From contig JAAYKB010000051.1 in assembly GCA_012522615.1 (NCBI GenBank), positions 1 through 7,417 on the forward strand: a DNA stretch of 7,417 nucleotides, given 5' to 3'. Of this stretch, positions 5,594 to 7,417 are shown piece by piece; position 1 is the stretch's first letter, and each line of letters starts with the position of its first letter. A program made the position numbers and the translations under genes. This DNA is from Clostridiales bacterium (lineage in GTDB: Bacteria > Bacillota > Clostridia > Oscillospirales > Acutalibacteraceae). The notes beneath the pieces were generated by a model. That model was not told where the DNA came from and did not search any database. It saw only the letters and a program-made list of their open reading frames with translations.

Positions 5594-7288
5594 TCATAAC
5601 CATGGCCAATCGTATCCTGCTGTCGTGGTGGGGGCGGAGGTTTTGGGGGTCTCGCTGACCCTTAGCGTGACAAGGCTGCCCTCCTCGAGAGGTCTTCCCG
5701 CCTGCTCGACGCTTTCGACAATATCGACGTCATAGGCGTCGGAATAAACCCGAACCACCGTCACACGGAAGCCCATGGCTTCCAGCAGCATCTCGGCCTG
5801 TCTGTAGTTCCAGCCGGCAAGATCGGGCACAATGATGTTTTGCGGGCCGTCGCTGATGACAACCTTTATTATCGAGCCTCTTGCGGCGGGGGTTTCGGGA
5901 TCGGGCTTCTGACTGATAATCTCGCCCTTCGGCCGCTCGCTGTATACCTTATATTCAACCTCTACCTTCATATCCCCGATAAGGTCGCTTTCACGCACTT
6001 CAAAATAGTTCTCTTTCACAAGGTCGGGGGTGGCGAATTTTGCGTTTGCATCATCGAAATACCTTGTGGTTGTGGTGATAACCGACATCCGGGTGGTTGA
6101 ATTTACGGGCGTCGACGATTCGGGCCCTCCGATTAAATTCGGAAACATAAGCAGTATTGCCAAGCCGGCGAGAATCAGCAAAAAGACGAACACCGAAAGT
6201 ACTATCAGGACGGCATATTTCACCCGGTTGCTCTTTTCCTCCGGAATATCCTCGGCGTCCCCGTCCGGGTCGGTTTCGGCGTCTTCCTCGCCCTCGTCCT
6301 CGCGCAGACGCGAAACGGCAGGAGCGGTCGAAAGCTGGTCGCGGAATTTATCGACCGAGCGCGTCCGGTTTTCGGGATTGCCCTGCAGCGCGTTAAATAG
6401 GGCGGCCGCGATATAATCCGGCAGCTCTTCGGCAATCTCGGCGGGCACAAACAAATCGTTTGAATCCTTTGCGCGGCGGGAGCCGTCGGGCGGCGGATTG
6501 CCCGTCAGGGTTCTGAATATCGTGGCGGCAAGTCCGTAGACATCGCTCCACGCGCCTATGTCCTGCCCAAAGGCATATTGCTCGGGGGCGGAATAGCCTG
6601 AAATCAGGCGGGGGCGCAAATCAGTGCTGACATGCCGGGCGTCCCGGATGCTGAAGCCCTGAAGATGCAGCCTGCCGTCGCTGCCGACAATAATGTTCTC
6701 GGGACTGATTCCGAGATGAAGGATACCGGCCGAATGGAGTGAAATCAGGGCCGAAATCAGGGGCATGAAGAGCGGGCGGGCCTCCTCCCACCTCATACGT
6801 CCGCCTACCTGTTTAAGGCGGGTTTCAAGGTTGTTGCCCTCGCAGTATTCCGACACGGTGTATGCGGTGAGGTTTTGCTCAAATATATCATATAAAGCCA
6901 CAATGGACGAAAGCTCACGCATGCGCGCCAGCGAGCGGGCATGAACGCGGAACTTTTCACAGTAATCTCGGAAGGTCTTTTCACAGCCGCTTATCACACG
7001 AAGCTCGCCGTCCGGCGCGCGCTCGGTCAGGGTATCGGGCATGAACTCGCGTATAATGATCGCGGATTTCAAAACCCGGTCAAAACCGATATATACGGCG
7101 GCGTCTCCGGTATGCTCGAGAAGCTTGCCGACAAGATAGCGCTCGGATAATACGGTGTCGACAGGAAGATACTGGGGCTCGTTGTTGCCGTCCGCGGGAT
7201 ATCCGCAGATGCCGCATTCCCCGCGGCCCTCCGGAAGCGGATTCATACAGCCCATGCAAAGTCGCCCGCGATTCTTGTAATCTGGCAT
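5594..7288 (-). CDS. PASTA-domain receptor with a degenerate kinase domain (pseudokinase)
   Basis: Domain order over 564 residues: a zinc ribbon (Cys11, Cys14, Cys24, Cys27); a Ser/Thr-kinase fold (about 48-320); an acidic linker (329-352); one membrane helix (358-382); a Thr/Ser-rich segment; two PASTA domains (about 420-482 and 486-546); and a Thr-rich tail. PASTA domains bind muropeptides or lipid II outside the cell in PrkC/Stk kinases. The fold is clear from SEYCEGNNLETRL (146-158), SPEN (195-198), SGYSAPEQ (230-237) and WSDVYGLA (247-254). Catalytic residues are lost. The VAIK lysine is Arg80 (IIIREF). HRD is His-Leu-Gly (191-193). DFG is Gly-Phe-Ser (210-212). The Gly-rich loop is broken (EHTGDAAVY). 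It is therefore probably a sensor or scaffold, not a kinase. AAGGAAGG (7309 to 7302) precedes the ATG at 7288, with a slightly long spacing. Its own promoter lies just upstream, and cell-wall ligase genes follow. No PP2C phosphatase gene is present. Confidence 0.88.
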   Translation of the reverse strand: MPDYKNRGRLCMGCMNPLPEGRGECGICGYPADGNNEPQYLPVDTVLSERYLVGKLLEHTGDAAVYIGFDRVLKSAIIIREFMPDTLTERAPDGELRVISGCEKTFRDYCEKFRVHARSLARMRELSSIVALYDIFEQNLTAYTVSEYCEGNNLETRLKQVGGRMRWEEARPLFMPLISALISLHSAGILHLGISPENIIVGSDGRLHLQGFSIRDARHVSTDLRPRLISGYSAPEQYAFGQDIGAWSDVYGLAATIFRTLTGNPPPDGSRRAKDSNDLFVPAEIAEELPDYIAAALFNALQGNPENRTRSVDKFRDQLSTAPAVSRLREDEGEEDAETDPDGDAEDIPEEKSNRVKYAVLIVLSVFVFLLILAGLAILLMFPNLIGGPESSTPVNSTTRMSVITTTTRYFDDANAKFATPDLVKENYFEVRESDLIGDMKVEVEYKVYSERPKGEIISQKPDPETPAARGSIIKVVISDGPQNIIVPDLAGWNYRQAEMLLEAMGFRVTVVRVYSDAYDVDIVESVEQAGRPLEEGSLVTLRVSETPKTSAPTTTAGYDWPWL

Positions 7289-7328
7289 GGTATCACCAAT
7301 TCCTTCCTTCGCAAATCAAACAAGACGA

Positions 7329-7357
7329 ATTGTAAAGTATTTTACATATAAAGTCAA
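7329..7357 (-). promoter_or_regulatory. Sigma-A promoter of the pseudokinase gene
   Basis: On the minus strand, TTGACT (7357 to 7352, 5 of 6) and TACAAT (7334 to 7329, 5 of 6) are spaced by exactly 17 bp. The start would be near 7322, leaving a leader of about 34 nt. Confidence 0.85.
7331..7346. promoter_or_regulatory. Operator-like inverted repeat inside the promoter
   Basis: TGTAAA-GTAT-TTTACA is a perfect 6-4-6 dyad covering the spacer and part of the -10. A bound repressor would block the promoter. The geometry (TTGTnAA-N4-TTnACA) recalls Rex sites, but the fit is partial and the regulator is unknown. Confidence 0.5.
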
Positions 7358-7369
7358 GAAAGATACGCT

Positions 7370-7390
7370 ATTGTAACCCGATATTACAAT
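7370..7390. promoter_or_regulatory. Second inverted repeat upstream of the promoter
   Basis: ATTGTAA (7370-7376) and TTACAAT (7384-7390) are perfect 7-base arms with a seven-base spacer. They share the TGTAA/TTACA core with the dyad at 7331-7346. Two related sites around one promoter suggest a dimeric regulator. Confidence 0.45.
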
Positions 7391-7417
7391 ATTGGAAATA
7401 TTCCTGCGGTTAATCAA

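Noticed and set aside
1..7417. CRISPR arrays, insertion sequences, attachment sites
   Set aside because: I saw no regularly spaced repeats, transposase or integrase genes, or terminal repeats.

Overview
The window looks like a chromosomal piece of a Clostridia-type Firmicute. The GC-rich coding DNA and AT-rich promoters fit the Oscillospiraceae/Ruminococcaceae, but that is inference. Supporting signs are a YrzB/DUF1292 gene, a Firmicute-style 6S RNA, GGAGG-type ribosome binding sites, sigma-A promoters, and Clostridia-like versions of Ddl and of a PASTA receptor.

Left part (1-1000). Three consecutive hairpins (25-63, 78-105, 127-160) end transcription coming from the left. From about 127 to 749 there is a GC-rich stretch with no convincing protein. 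On the minus strand it has a near-consensus promoter (TTGACA-17 bp-TATATT, 784 to 756), a nearly continuous series of hairpins, and a terminator-like stem. I read it as a long structured non-coding RNA of roughly 600 nt. I do not recognise the family. An AT-rich divergent promoter region (about 755-925) separates it from rightward transcription.

Middle (1049-1850). A small acidic DUF1292 protein is followed immediately by 6S RNA (about 1366-1560) and a strong terminator. A consensus promoter at 1754-1782 then points right with no gene behind it, straight into the antisense of ddl.

Right part (1852-7417), all on the minus strand. A cell-wall gene set reads from right to left. It starts with a Zn-ribbon/kinase-like/TM/2xPASTA protein whose kinase domain has lost the key catalytic residues. 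Next come an alpha/beta hydrolase, a membrane-anchored MurF-like ligase lacking the usual N-terminal substrate domain, and D-Ala-D-Ala ligase. A strong promoter with two inverted repeats precedes the pseudokinase gene. A terminator with competing pairings separates that gene from the closely spaced hydrolase-murF-ddl unit. Together the genes suggest that D-Ala-D-Ala synthesis and its ligation are carried out at the membrane, near a muropeptide- or lipid II-sensing receptor. Ligase chemistry follows from the families; the link to the receptor is inferred from gene order.
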